A program made the translations under genes and the position numbers. Positions 50,442-62,795 of a DNA stretch of 64,000 bases are shown piece by piece. The stretch lies in NCBI GenBank assembly GCA_963082975.1, contig OY720349.1, positions 44,125,962-44,189,961 of the forward strand. Direction: 5' to 3'. The notes under the pieces are model-generated. The model was not told the origin of the DNA. It saw nothing but the letters and a program-made list of their open reading frames with translations, and did not search any database. The stretch is from Labia minor (taxonomy: Eukaryota > Arthropoda > Insecta > Dermaptera > Spongiphoridae). The stretch's first letter is position 1. Each line of letters starts with the position of its first letter.

Positions 50442-52733
50442 TATTAATTATATTTATATTTTAGTGATCTTAAACCATAACTTAATATAAAATTAAATTA
50501 TTCCATTTAAATCTTTTGCAAAATTATTAAATTTTAAGAGATGTTTCTAGAATCACCAGATCATGGAATTTAAAAATGAGAAAAAATGAGAAAAATTTAA
50601 TTTGTATTCAATGATAAGTAAATTTACTGTATTTTATAAAAAAAAAGCTAGATAAAATCGTGAACGAGGTTGAATTAGTAAATATTTACACGCGTTCCAG
50701 CTGAGTAAAAGAAAACAATAGAATCCACTTAAAAATAAAATTAAATTAAATAATTATAAAAATTATAATTTTTTAATTTAATATAAACAGTGTCAGATAA
50801 TATTTCTTTATTTAATTCTTTAATAATTTACAATAGATAAAAATGTTCACCTCTTTAATACAAGTTTGACTTATGAATATATTTCTTTTAAAACAAACAA
50901 ATGAAAAAAAAAATAATTACTTTAATGATAGATTCATCTCCTTGCTATCTAGAATTTTATCCTTTGAATTCCATTTCGAATTCATTTTAATTAAAGACTA
51001 GGCCGCTATTCTCTTCGAGGTAATTTCTCAAAAGACTTTATACTATGTCAAACCATTCAAATGAGCTTCTATACTACTTCTCTCTTTTATTTTAAACATT
51101 TGTTCTTTTCGCCACCCACATTCCCCTTCTTTAAGTTTAAATATTTCCTAAATATAATCTGACACGACTTTTCTCTTTTTATTAGGAATAAAATATATTC
51201 TTTTAATCAAATTCACACAAATGTGTTAAACATTAACAAAAGAATTAATTAATTAAATAATAAATATTGCAAAGTTTTTAAAAATTATAAATTATGTACT
51301 CCAAATTACTTAAATATATATAATTATTTTCAGCAAATGAGTATAAAAGTTTGAAATTTTTAAGAAACTGAATTTTACTGCAGCAAACTAAAACTATCTG
51401 ACGTACCTTTTGAATATATTTCAAAAAATAAATATATCATTTTACCTTTTTGATTAAAAACTATCTAGATCTAGATCTAAATGTTAATTTAATTAAGTTG
51501 AAGGAAATTATTTTTTAACATCAATAAAAATAGAATTATTAATTATCCTCGAACGCTAAAGAAGCAAGAATTTCTACTCTCTCCTAATTCTTAAATTAAA
51601 TAATTTACTATCATCTTCTCACCACATTATTGGTCGTTTTCCACAATTTACCCTCCCATAAATAAATTTATTTACATAAAATATTTAAATTATTCGAATT
51701 ATGTATAAATTAGGCTCTCTACATTGAATTTCTACCACGAAATTCAATATTATGAAATATTTCATTCATTAACCGATAATTCTAAACAGTTCATCTTTTT
51801 CTATATTGAAAATATTCCACGAGCATTATCTTGTATGTTTATTAATTGATTTAACATCAAAATAATATATTCTACGAAAATAAAAAAAAATATTAAATCA
51901 AAATTTATTTTTAAAATTAAAATTTTGATTAAAATTGAAAAATAAAACCTTCATTGATTAGTCTTTGTAGATTAATTAATTCTTTAAAGAATAAAAAGTA
52001 TATGCGGTTTATAATTTATTATTATTAACTCTGTGGAAATATAACACCTGGTGTAAATCCTTTATTATCGCGTGAGAATTTCAATTAAGGCAGCTATTAA
52101 TGACATTTTTTACAAAAGCCTTTTTCTCTTAACCTCCACTTCTATATTACTCTTTTCTTGCAAATTAAAGTTTATTAAAATAAAATAAAAAAATATAAAA
52201 AAAAACTCAAATTCGACCTTTTTTGATTCATTCAAGTAAATTAAAAAATACCATGTTATTTAAGCAAAAAAATTATGGCATTCGTCTACTTTATTTTAGA
52301 ACCATCGTGTTTTAAAGAAAATGCAATTTTATTCAAGTCCACTAAAATAAACGTGGGTCGCTGCGATTACCTCTTCTTCCTTGGATAATTATTTTCAGCC
52401 AATAAAAGTAAACTCAAGATTCAAAACGGATAAAATCGATTTTATTTGATTTCAAAGATCTAAGATCTCTTGACAAATTCTCGTTCTCTGGTTGTTTTGA
52501 TCCAATGTCAATACGTAACGCACACAGAACGAAAGCTTTTTCAACCCTAAATCCACAATTAAGATATGCTATGTTCTTTTAGCTAATGGTGTTTATTTCC
52601 TTTATGCAATTCTTTGATTTATTTCTTGTTATTTTTATTCGACCATTTCGCTAACTTTTAAAATAACCCACGTATAAAAAAAATTTAGTATGCTACTACC
52701 AAACTATTAATTAACTATTTAAATATATATATA
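50442..52733. other. Spacer of the inverted Helitron pair, AT-rich part
   Basis: About 2.3 kb with no recognisable gene or repeat: AT-rich, pyrimidine-rich around 51000-51180 and a little less AT-rich around 52320-52560. Nothing coding was identified. Confidence 0.5.
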
Positions 52734-53207
52734 TGTAGGGTTGGTGGCTTCGATAGTGAAGCAGATGTATTAAAAAATATCGTTTTTGAAGAAAAAGGTA
52801 GCAAAAATAATATCGTTTTTGATGAAAAGTATTAGCAAAAAATATATCGTTTTTATTGAAAAGTGTAGCAAAAAATATATGGTTTTTGTTTAGAAATATT
52901 AGCAAAAAATATATACACAGATAAAAATAAACGTCTTGGAAATCTTCGGTTCTTCGTTCTTCGTTCTTCGGATATGTTCTTCTTAACGTCTTGAATCACA
53001 ACTGCTACTGCTGCTACTGGCAAGCTAGCCTGCTTCACGGCTTTTTATACCCGGCTGGCGACACCTAAGTGGGGTGGTGAGGACTCTCGACAACCAATAG
53101 CGTGCTAGGCGCTGAACGAAGACCCAATGAATGGCCAGCTTATTATAGCCAATCGTAGGCTTCTAAGAGGGGGTAGCGAGGTTTTAAATATATGTCCCGG
53201 CGCGACA
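52734..53207 (-). mobile_element. Probable solo LTR with promoter
   Basis: On the minus strand the segment runs from TGTCGCGCCGGGACA to CCAACCCTACA (TG...CA ends, 474 bp) and is far more GC-rich than its surroundings in its first two thirds. A GGGTATAAAAAGCC promoter lies at 53042-53049, followed by CAG/TAG triplets and an R-like region; the last third is a minisatellite. No 4-6 bp target duplication is visible (ATATA against TGAAT), so the boundaries are tentative. A non-LTR promoter-bearing element is the alternative. Confidence 0.45.
52776..52915. repeat. Minisatellite, about 4 units of 33-36 bp
   Basis: Diverged units built on AGCAAAAAATATATCGTTTT plus T(T/G)ATGAAAAG; the last unit degrades into ATATATACACAG. 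Confidence 0.75.
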
Positions 53208-53265
53208 TGAATTTGCTTAGTCGCTCCAAGAACATCTTCATGGGAAAATAATAAAATAAAATAAA

Positions 53266-54733
53266 CTAGCTGCTCCGAGCGCCTTCGGCGCTCTTCACAC
53301 CTAGACGGGGGCTCCGCCCCCTGTACCCCCGAGTGATACATAGTATTTGGTTGAAAGTCTGTATGTAAAAGGTTTTCATCCATTTTGTTTCAATCAGTAT
53401 AAGTAGATAAGACAATTATTTGTTTTCTTGTAAAATATTTTAATTTAATCAGTAAATTAATTATATATTATTATTGTATTTATCTAACTCTGTGTCTCTA
53501 CAGTTTTCGAAAGTTCTTAGCCGCAGCATCTACATTTCTCTAAGCGTCCCTATCCTGAGCAACAACCAAAACCAAATTCTACCCTGTCCCATCTCTCCCA
53601 TGTCCCTTCCTTCATTGTCTACCCACCTTGGTCCTTGGTCTTCCACCGGATGTTTCCCAATCGGTTTCTCCCAATTTCTAGTTTCTCCAATTCCAACCAC
53701 GTCCCCTTCCCATCCCAGCCTTCTTGATTTTATAACCTTAACTATATCTGGACATTATTTCTCGTTATGCCATCTCCGCCATCCCCCTGTGACCTCATCT
53801 TCTTTTGGCCTATAAATGCTGAGAACAATATTAATCTCACAAATACTCCAAATCTACTCGCGTCTCCCAGAGTCATCGATAGGGTGACCAAACGTCCCGT
53901 CTTTAGGTGCTCTGTCCCAAAAATGTCTTCGGGACACCCTACTGTTTATTCAATATTTAGGACATTTCGTAATTTTTTTTTCAAAATTTTTTCAATTTAG
54001 TTCTAAAAAATACCGTTTGTCCCGGTTTGGTGTTTTCGAAATATGGTCACCCTAGTCATCGATCAACATGAAAAATAATTGTTTTATATATTTTAATTTT
54101 GATCCTCTTTGATGAGATAAGCCCCTTTACTGCATAATAACAGGCGTTACTCAATTACAAGGTCGATTTAAATTCTTCTCGAATATTATTATCTTTCGTG
54201 ATTAGAGATCTTAAGTATTTAAATATTTATACTTTTTTAAATTCTACATTTTGTATGTTAATTGTATGTAAGTCGTATCCGTATCGTAAGTCTTGAATTT
54301 TTTTGTTTAATTACATTTCGGTTGATTTTTCCCCAATTTCTCTAATCATATGTCTCCTCTTCCAGTCCAATTCATTTACCTATCAATGTTTCATAAGGAA
54401 TTTAAATTTCTTAATTTGGCTAGAACACTCCATTTTTTAAAAATTTAAATAGAGGGAGAGAGAGAGGTTCTAATTATATATATATCTGTTTCTATGACAG
54501 CAAAAAAGTAAACAAATTACATACATACAAATCCTTTATATATATTTCTAGATTTCTGGAAAATGGAACACCCGCAGCTCAGCTCAGGAGTTACCTAAGA
54601 TTCTAATTTCTTTTTTATTTTTCATCATTTGAGGTACCCTTCACCTCAGAAAAATTTGGTTACCTTACTCCTTGTAGTTTAGGCTCTGGAGTTTTTTGCG
54701 TACAGACGGACACTATCGTATTAAATATATAGA
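53266..54733 (-). mobile_element. Helitron-like element, right member of the inverted pair
   Basis: Near-identical to 48964-50441 in opposite orientation, with the same TC start (at 54733) and CTAG end (at 53266), followed on its strand by T. It holds the same LINE fragment and the same MITE with the same target duplication, so both derive from one already composite copy. Confidence 0.75.
53880..54054. mobile_element. hAT-like MITE inside the right Helitron-like copy
   Basis: Counterpart of 49641-49822, 175 bp. Target duplication GTCATCGA at 53872-53879 and 54055-54062 (the complement of the left copy's). Confidence 0.8.
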
Positions 54734-54777
54734 TTTCATTTTTTCAGATCCTATATATATATATATATATATATATA

Positions 54778-55380
54778 TAGCGGAGAGTTGCTGAAATCGT
54801 ACCCCTTAAGGAAATTTGATCTTCAATCAAATTTTATTTTCTTATTTAAACAAATGTTTAGGACAAACTATAGAGTTCCATCTTATGTTTGAAATATTGG
54901 ACAATAATTTTACTTATAATGACATATTAATAATGTTTTCACTTTTTCTTGAAATACGTCAAAAAGTACGTTTTTGGCAACCGGTATCATAAATCGTACT
55001 AGGGTGTCTCCAAAATCGTATTGATATTTTTAGTAATAAAATAAAATTGGTAAATAAAAAGCAGGCCTCAGTTTATTATGTAAATAATTTATTTATTCAA
55101 TATTAATTATTTTAGCGGTAATTATATATTAAATTTAATTTAATTAGGATATTTAAGACAATAGTAAATTTTATCACCATCCAAAACATCATCACAAGCC
55201 TGGTGCACCCATCTTTTTACATTTTATGCATTGAATCATATTCTCAAGCCGAGATTCTTTGCATAATGTATAAAACTTTTTGTTCATCCTCGGATACCCG
55301 GATATCTGGTGATGTACTTGTAGATACCATTACGATTTAGGAAACTCCACAATGGTACGATTTAAAAAATATACAAATTT
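54778..55380 (-). mobile_element. DNA transposon remnant with AATCGTAC repeats and PHD-like finger
   Basis: Begins at TAGCGGAGAGTTGCTGAAAT next to a TA tract. The motif AATCGTAC/GTACGATT recurs near 54796, 54994, 55012, 55330 and 55355. The minus strand at about 55155-55237 encodes IQCIKC then KKWVHQACDDVLDGDKIYYC, allowing for one frameshift: the same zinc-finger pattern as the element at 42841. The right terminus was not found. Confidence 0.5.
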
Positions 55381-56328
55381 TTTGAAAATGTAAAAATAAC
55401 GTAAAAAGTACGTATAAAATATACATAAAAATAATGCTAACAAATAACGCAATAACAAATAACACAATAATGATAGAGTTATCAAAACATTGATATAAAA
55501 AGAAAATACGTACTATACGATTAATATAGCTAAATAAAATCAGTAAAATTGTATAGTAAACCTACTTTCTGTTTTAAGGTTTCTATTTGAAACACATGTA
55601 CCGCCAGGTTTTTTATATAAGAAACTAAATTAATAAACACAAAGATGGAAAATACTGCAAATGATAACTAAACTTCAATTTATAGATTTAAGAATCATTT
55701 TTGTTTTTAGGAATAGTGATAATAGTTACACCAACGACATGGAAACTTGTATTATATTTACTCAGAAAAATACTCTCATTCAAACATTGTTGCTCTCGGC
55801 TATCTATGTTTTGAAAATTATTACTACTTATAGAAATGGGAGAAATGAGTGTCGAACAATGCAAAATTGTAGTTAAATAATAATATTTATTAAATGAAAA
55901 CTATAAGAAGATTGTTTATTATCAAATTTAAATTTTTTCTTACTAATTACATTAATAGTATCAAAATAAAAATACATTAAATTTATAAAAATATGAATTG
56001 TAAAATAATTTTAAAGCAGTGATTTTTTTTATGTACCCTATAGAACTTGTATGAATTTCATTTTGTGTGCGATTATTGTTGTTGGTAAATATTAGTGTTG
56101 ATCTTGGATTATATATATTTGGCGAATAACCTAGATTATCATATGGAATTTAACCCCTCTACGTGCAAGGATGATAGCCACCTGTGATCAAATAACATGT
56201 TGTTCAACCTCAAAATTCATCCGGGACAAAGTTCTAAAGGATTTATTTCTATCGGTGTTTAACAAACCTATAAATCCCTGTTTTAATATGTATATTATTG
56301 CATTGGCCAATTATAATCTTTCAGATTA
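55381..56328. other. AT-rich noncoding
   Basis: May still contain the lost right end of the AATCGTAC element. Nothing else recognised. Confidence 0.4.
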
Positions 56329-56685
56329 TTACCGACCGACGATAGTAAGGGAGGTATTGTTTTCACACCAAATTTCACATGTGGAGATTTTTACATATCT
56401 CCACGAATCATTCACTTTGCATTGGTTTTATACTCGAGAAAAATAATCTTTATTAGTTTTTTCTTAATTAAAATTATATGACTTCATCCAGCCATTCATG
56501 ACGTCACTGCCTGGTCTTACATATATATTATAAATAAAATAAAATTAAAAATATTTATGTTATATCCATATCTCTTTTTTATTACATTAATAGATATATT
56601 AAAATTATTTGAAATTGTTTCTGTAGCTGGAAATTAATTTATTTCAAACCGTCGGTCGGTTCGGACCTGGCCACAGGTCAACTTA
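56329..56685 (+). mobile_element. Repeat family B, short copy
   Basis: About 357 bp, equivalent to the short copy at 16518-16876 but on the other strand. It has both the TTACCGACCGACGATAG terminus and the GACCTGGCCACAGGTC hairpin, so the short form is a real subfamily rather than a random truncation. Confidence 0.8.
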
Positions 56686-58264
56686 TTTTCTTATGACATT
56701 ATGTTATTTTTTAAAAATAAGTATTTAAATAGGTTTTTGTTCATTAAATATATTTATAGAAGTTTATTAAATTTAAATTAAATAGTTAGTTAATTAATAA
56801 ATTAGTAATTTTGTTTCGTCTTTTAAGATTTCTTACATCAATAAGTAATTAATTGTAGTTATATTAATAAATTGAATCTAAATGAATCCTATATATATTA
56901 TATATATATAGTATATTATTAGAGATATTTTTTATCAAAGACACTTTTTTAAGAAAATGTTGATTAAATTAAAAGGTTTAGAAAATTAAAATATTGTAAA
57001 ATCTAACACACACAAAAGCTAAATAAAAGTTTTAGTAGTTTATTATGGAGAAGTGTAAAAGTTACAATTCTCAAACTTTGCATATTACACAAACTAAAAA
57101 TAGCCTTATGGAATTTACTTATTTTTTTTAAATTATATCATATTTTAACGATTTAAGGTTATCTTTTCAAAACAAAATTTAAAATATTTTTTTATTTTAA
57201 ACTTCTTGTTAACTTTCTCAAGTTAATGGAAACAAACTTAGAAATTAGGTCTTATAATTAATATTTAGGTGAATGATATATATTATATGAATCATTTGAT
57301 ACTATTTTGGACATTTTCGAGCATAAATCACTTCAGGATAGAAGATTAGGGAGCTATATTATGATTTCAATTTAATCCACATTTGTATCGATTATATATA
57401 TATATATATATAATATTATCTCTCTTCAGGATAACACAAATGATTAATTACTACAAAGAAACTTTTATAAAAAAATAATAATTTATTAAACAATTCTTTA
57501 AAAAAAACACTAATAAAAATAATATTGAAATTAAAGAAAAATATTTTTGTAATAGCATATATATGCTATACTATATATATATTATTATTATATATATTTT
57601 GGAATTTTATATTTTAAAATTAATACACGTTTTAATAGTCATTGAAGAAGTTGAAAAAGTAAAAATTAAAAGAAAAGATAAAATGATTGTTAACATTCAA
57701 TCAATAAATAGTGGGATGGGCAAACGAAGAAATCAAAAAGTTTTATTGGATTTGGATTTGCATAAGTTATAGAGTTCTGAGTCAGACAGACATACATAGA
57801 AATGCAATTTTGTTTTATTGCCTATGCCTGTGGCTGTCATGCTTATCTGATCTGTAGTTAACATAGACCGCGCGATTTATATTGTAATAATATATATATC
57901 AACTTATTAAATTATATATTGTTTCATTATTACACCACATTTGTTGACACTTCATACATTTTCAGCATATTTTTATCTATTTTTATAGTAAAAAAGCATC
58001 ACATATCTTCAAATCAGTATAACTTTTAAGAAACAAGGAATTAAAAAAAAAAAATTAACCTGTAATGTCACCTTTTAAGCACTTGTTCGTTTAAGACAAT
58101 CGTATGAGTGTTACCTGTTTGTGTCATAAAACCAATTAGATTTTTTATATGATTCAATATTTACTCTATTATTCATTTATTTAAATTATTTGTTATACTT
58201 AAATAAAAATAAACATACTTAAATTAACTTTTTACAGATATAAATATATACATTTTTCTAGTAG
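56686..58264. other. AT-rich noncoding
   Basis: A patch at 57780-57880 (AGACAGACATACATAG, GCCTGTGGCTGTCATGC) is less AT-rich. No gene. Confidence 0.5.
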
Positions 58265-58664
58265 AAAAAATCTCGAGTGTCTCCACTCGACTATCTCGCA
58301 AATTTGAATTAGATTAATTAACATATATTATATTTAAATTAAATTTAATTAGTTATAAATTAAAATTAATAATTAATATTTATTAAACCAGCGCGTTTTC
58401 GGCTCTTTGTTGAAGGCAACACGTCACGTGCTGGCGTGTGATTTGCAGTATTAAAAAATTAATTCCGGTACTATCAGCGATTCTATCAAACTGAAATTCT
58501 ATATATAGCAGTTTTATATAATTATTAATCATGTGAAAAACTATCAAACATATATCTTTATTTTTACGGGTAGTTTAGAGAAAAAAAATGAAAACGTGGT
58601 AGGTAATGACCCTCTTCCGGATAAGCTACATTTCTCAATAAATAATTTAAAAAAAAAAATTAAG

Positions 58665-59270
58665 TTACAGTGTTTTATTTATAAATGCACTAAAAACTAG
58701 AAAATAATTTTTCTTTTAGCCTCAATAAGTATATTCTTCTTCATGATGGGGTTCTACAAGGGTCTGCCTACTTAGCACTTCAACAACAATGGTCTAGATT
58801 CTTTGAATAAAGAGCCTAATTAAAATGAATTAGTTAATTAATTAATTTTCTAGGGATCTCTCAAATAAAACGCTTGCATTTATTTTTAATTTTGTCACCA
58901 TTTTTAATTTAAATGCAAGCGTTTTATTTGAGAGATCCCTAGAAAATTAATTAATTAACTAATTCATTTTAATTAATATTTATTTTATTTTTAATTTTTT
59001 AGTAAATAAATTTTTAAGGTTTTAAGTTTTATTTGAATATACTTTGAGATTATAAATGATATTTAATGATGGGTTAAAATTTATTAATTAAATTATGAAT
59101 AAATTAATTAATTAAGAAAATGAAAACTTTATTTCATATTCATGTATTGTCATCAAAATCTGAAAAGTGTGCAAAGTTTTAGTTCGATTGGTCAACTGCA
59201 ACTGTGTTAAAAATGAGTTACAAGATTTGAACCATACAAACAACCAAGCAAGTTAAATAAAACACTGTAA
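58665..59270. mobile_element. TIR element nested in family C, carrying a perfect 66-bp hairpin
   Basis: 17-bp perfect terminal inverted repeats: TTACAGTGTTTTATTTA at 58665-58681 and its complement at 59254-59270. The subterminal sequence AAATGCACTAAAAA and GAAAATAATTT matches the ends of the element at 62969-63945, so both belong to one family. No transposase. Target duplication is unclear (AAATT on both sides). Confidence 0.65.
58817..58975. repeat. Perfect inverted repeat, 66-bp arms, 27-nt loop
   Basis: Arms 58817-58882 and 58910-58975 are exact reverse complements by direct comparison, base for base. They include TCTAGGGATCTCTCAAATAA and ACGCTTGCATTTA. Such a perfect arm pair means recent formation or continuing homogenisation; a transcript would fold into a long uninterrupted hairpin. 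Confidence 0.9.
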
Positions 59271-59819
59271 AAATTGATAGAAAACTACAAATTTAGAATA
59301 ATGCCCGTGTACAAAATTTCATTATTCTAGCTTCAACCGATTTTGCGTAATCTTGTCTACATACACACACACACAGACAGACATTTTTCTCAACCTTAGT
59401 GAAAATGATTCAGGGTCCTTCAAAACGTATATAAACATCAAAATTTCGACCTCAAAAATTTTCGTGATCGCAATACTATCTCTGGCGAGATAGTAAAAAT
59501 ATATATGAATATTTATAAATAAACAGGAAAACAAAAGAAATAAAAACACTGAAAATGTTAAAATTTGATGATGGTGTCATCATGTACGAATGTCTCCTAT
59601 ACTAAGTCATTGTCGGGTGATTGATTTTTTTTGTAATTAAATAAAATTAATATTAGATCTCATAATCAAAACTAAAATCGCCTAATTAATCTGACTAGAA
59701 AATAGAATATAACAAAACTATCTCCGTATTTTGAAAGCATAATAAAACAATTATTATTTGAAAGTCAAATATTATATTTTAATGTCTTAAGACTTCAACT
59801 AAAACAGTTGTTTCGTATA

Positions 59820-60180
59820 ACTCTTACTACCATTTCTTGTGGTATTTGGCAAATTTCCAGACGGATTGTCTCCTTCAGTTGTATTGTGGTCCTTAAGCGA
59901 TGTTTGAATTTCTATCTTTTGAGATATAGCAGCGTGAGCACGCCATGACTTCCTCTCAAGGAAATCAAGCGTCCGGGAAACATTTCCACCTTCTCTCTTG
60001 ACAATAGATGCAATTTCTCTGAAGTTTTTGATTCTTAAAACAATTGATTTTGTGTAAGGGATTTGTTGATTTCATTTCTGATGCGGAATGTTTGTTGTGC
60101 ATCGATGAGACACTCATTTTCGCGGATTTGAATGATTTTCAAAATAGTTGGCCTACTGATTCATTCCCATTGCTAAAAAA
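59820..60180 (-). other. Coding-like, less AT-rich block, possible transposase relic
   Basis: The minus strand reads REIASIVKREGGNVSRTLDF and LERKSWRAHAAISQKIEIQ in one frame, preceded in another by ENECLIDAQQTFRIRNEI. The basic, helix-turn-helix-like layout resembles the N-terminal half of Tc1-type transposases, but no catalytic block follows. Identity is uncertain. Confidence 0.25.
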
Positions 60181-60309
60181 TTGTACTTATACTCACTTTA
60201 CTATACTTATCTTTTCTACAAAGATATATTTTTTATTCTATTGGTAGATTAATCTTCTTACCAAATATGTAATTATCCATTTCAAGTTTTAATTAACTTT
60301 TAAATAATA

Positions 60310-61128
60310 ATTTTATATTAGACAAAATTTTAAAACAACTCCTTTATATCATTTATTTAAAAAATCATATTTAAATTTTTATATAACCAATAAATTATTT
60401 TTGCACTTAAAATATATTAGTTGTAATTAATAATTGAGTATATAAACTAAAAACAAAAACTAAGATAATATAATTTAGTAATTTTAATAGACGTTTTAAA
60501 AATATTTTTGACTTCATATAACACAAAAAATAAAACCTGTTTTTTTTTTATTAGACATACATAAAATATATACCCTTCACTTTTAATTAGAAAAGAAAAA
60601 ATATTTAAATATATTAAGAATAAATAAAAAATAATCTAAAATAAATATTTTATTAAATTAATTAAAATGAGAGAACTTTTAGAATAAATTAAATAATTGA
60701 AATGATATTTGAGTATTAAAAATTAAAATAAAAATTTAAATATTATAAACATTCTTTACTAGAATTATTAATTTTATATTCACTGTCGGAAATCAATCGA
60801 CTACTTAACTAAACCACCAGCGGCGCTGAATAACAACATGGAGTATTATTTATATACATTTTTAAAAATTAATTTTTGAGGTTATTGAATAAATATTGAT
60901 ATTGTGATGTATTTTCATAGAAATCGGTTCAGTCAATTTTAAGTATATAACGTCTCAATTTTTTGGACAGACAAGCAGACAGACATGAAAAATTCTTAAG
61001 CCACTTTTGGATTTTAGAAATCATGAAACTCGAAGATATGCAAAAAAAATTTAAATTCTGAGCAATGTGCAGACCTTTATATATTACGAGTATATATACG
61101 TATATATATATATATATATATATATAGT
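60310..61128 (-). mobile_element. Helitron-like repeat family E copy
   Basis: 60310-60960 matches 38264-38650 in the same orientation, and 60780-61128 is the complement of 28531-28730 (GCTCAGAATTTAAATTTT, TTCATGTCTGTCTGC). Its 5' end on the minus strand merges with a TA tract at 61085-61128. Confidence 0.45.
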
Positions 61129-61491
61129 CCGCATTAGGCAACTATATAGAAGATAATCTTAACTTTAAATCTTTATCCCTAAGCCTCTACCTCTTTATCA
61201 GAGTAAACTATAATATTATATTACACGAGTGCATTGAATCCATATATCATTTATATCAAATCAGACCAGAACATTTCTGTCCTCCCTTTATTAATGATTT
61301 CCTAAAGCATCTACATCACTTATCCGAATTCCCATTTCAATTAACTCGTAACATTTATAGGATTAGCTATATCTCTCTGTCTCACTCTCATTCTCTAGCT
61401 TTAAAAAATGTATTTTCTTTATAATTATTATTCTCTAATTAGATAGTTTCTTTTACGAAAACCATTTGAAAAATGGTGGACTGACAAATTG
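61129..61491. other. AT-rich noncoding
   Basis: Nothing recognised. Confidence 0.5.
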
Positions 61492-61959
61492 AAAAAATCT
61501 GGAGTGTCTCCACTCGACTATCTCGCAAATTTGAATTGTATTAAATAACATATATTAATTTAAATTAAATTAAATTATAAGTTAAAATTAATAAATAATA
61601 TTTATTGAACCAGCGCATGTTTGGCTCTTTGTTGATTGCACCACGTCACGTGTTGGCGCGTGAGATTTGCAGTGTTAAAAAATTAATTCTGGTACTTTCA
61701 GCGATTCAATCCAGCTGAAATTCTATATATAGCAGTTTTATACAATTATTAATCATGAGAAACATTATCAAACATATATCTTTATTTTTACGGTCACTTT
61801 AGAAGAAAAAAAATCAAAACGTTGTAGGTAATGACCCTCTTCCGGTTGAGCTACATTTCTCAAAAGTTGAGAGAAAACTATGAATTTTGAATAATGCCCA
61901 TGTACCAAATTTCATCATTCTAGCTCAAACCGTTTTTGCGTAATCTTGGTTACATACTT

Positions 61960-62006
<47 letters not shown>

Positions 62007-62128
62007 CAGACATTTTTCTCAACCTTAGTGAAAATGATTCAGGAACCTTCAAAACGTATAAAAACATCAAAATCTCAACATCGAAAATTTTCGTGATCGC
62101 AATACTATCTCTGGCGAGTTGGTAAAAA
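61492..62128 (-). mobile_element. Repeat family C copy
   Basis: Complete 3' hairpin (GGAGTGTCTCCACTC on the plus strand), ACGTCACGTGTTGGCGCGT body block and an expanded (CA)n(GA)n tract at 61963-62010. The 5' motif has diverged to TTTTTACCAACTCGCCAG. Confidence 0.7.
61963..62010. repeat. (CA)n(GA)n microsatellite in family C
   Basis: Expanded version of the short ACACAC tract found at the same place in the other family C copies. Confidence 0.9.
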
Positions 62129-62795
62129 TTTTAAATTTTCAAATTCTTATGTCAGATTTATATTCTTTCTGTTTATATCATAAACTCACTAATTATTTAA
62201 TATATTTATTATTCATTTAATGATATAAATCAAGCTTGTGGTCATCTACCTTTAAAACTACTTTGTTATATAATAAACCCTTCGAGCTCATGGTTTTATT
62301 GAAAAATCTCATGTTTAAAACTTCGTAAATAAAAAAAGCTTTTTTCTACTCAAATTCACAAAATTACTCTTGCATCTTTATTAAATCTTAATCCTTATCA
62401 GCTATGGTGGTTTCTAATAACAGGTTTATTACGGTGAATTGGATCCGACCTTGTCATTATTTATTTCTCTTTTTTACATAGAAAAGCTTTAAATTGGTGG
62501 GATTTTGAAAAATCAATAACAAAAATTATTACTATTATAATTTTTATTTAAATGAAAATTTGGATCGTTTTTGACCCATCGTAGTAGAGAAGGGTTAATA
62601 CAAATAATTAATTTAACAACCAATAATTAATTTCAAAAGATAAATAAATATAAAACGTGAACGATATCGATAAATAACATTAAGTGAAATTTCTAAAAAT
62701 ATTCTACCTAAATCATTCATGTTGCTTTTTATAGTACTTTGTTCAAGAACGGCTCTAACGAATTGATTAATCTCATCCTTAGATAAAATTTTTCT
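62129..62795. other. AT-rich noncoding
   Basis: Nothing recognised before repeat D. Confidence 0.5.

Larger units (their letters stand above)
58265..59499 (-). mobile_element. Repeat family C copy split by a TIR element
   Basis: The two halves (58265-58638 and 59271-59499) align to the 36.9- and 61.5-kb copies. The junction falls where those copies read CTCAAAAGTTGATAG. The TIR element at 58665-59270 is inserted between them with a short A-rich segment. Confidence 0.7.

Noticed and set aside
53105..53383. 92-codon minus-strand frame over the LTR-like block
   Set aside because: Crosses the border between the Helitron tail and the LTR-like segment, so it is not one coding unit.
48964..54733. 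Reading the inverted pair as the terminal repeats of one 5.8-kb transposon
   Set aside because: Each arm has complete Helitron-type 5' and 3' ends of its own and A/T flanks, so two separate copies fit better.
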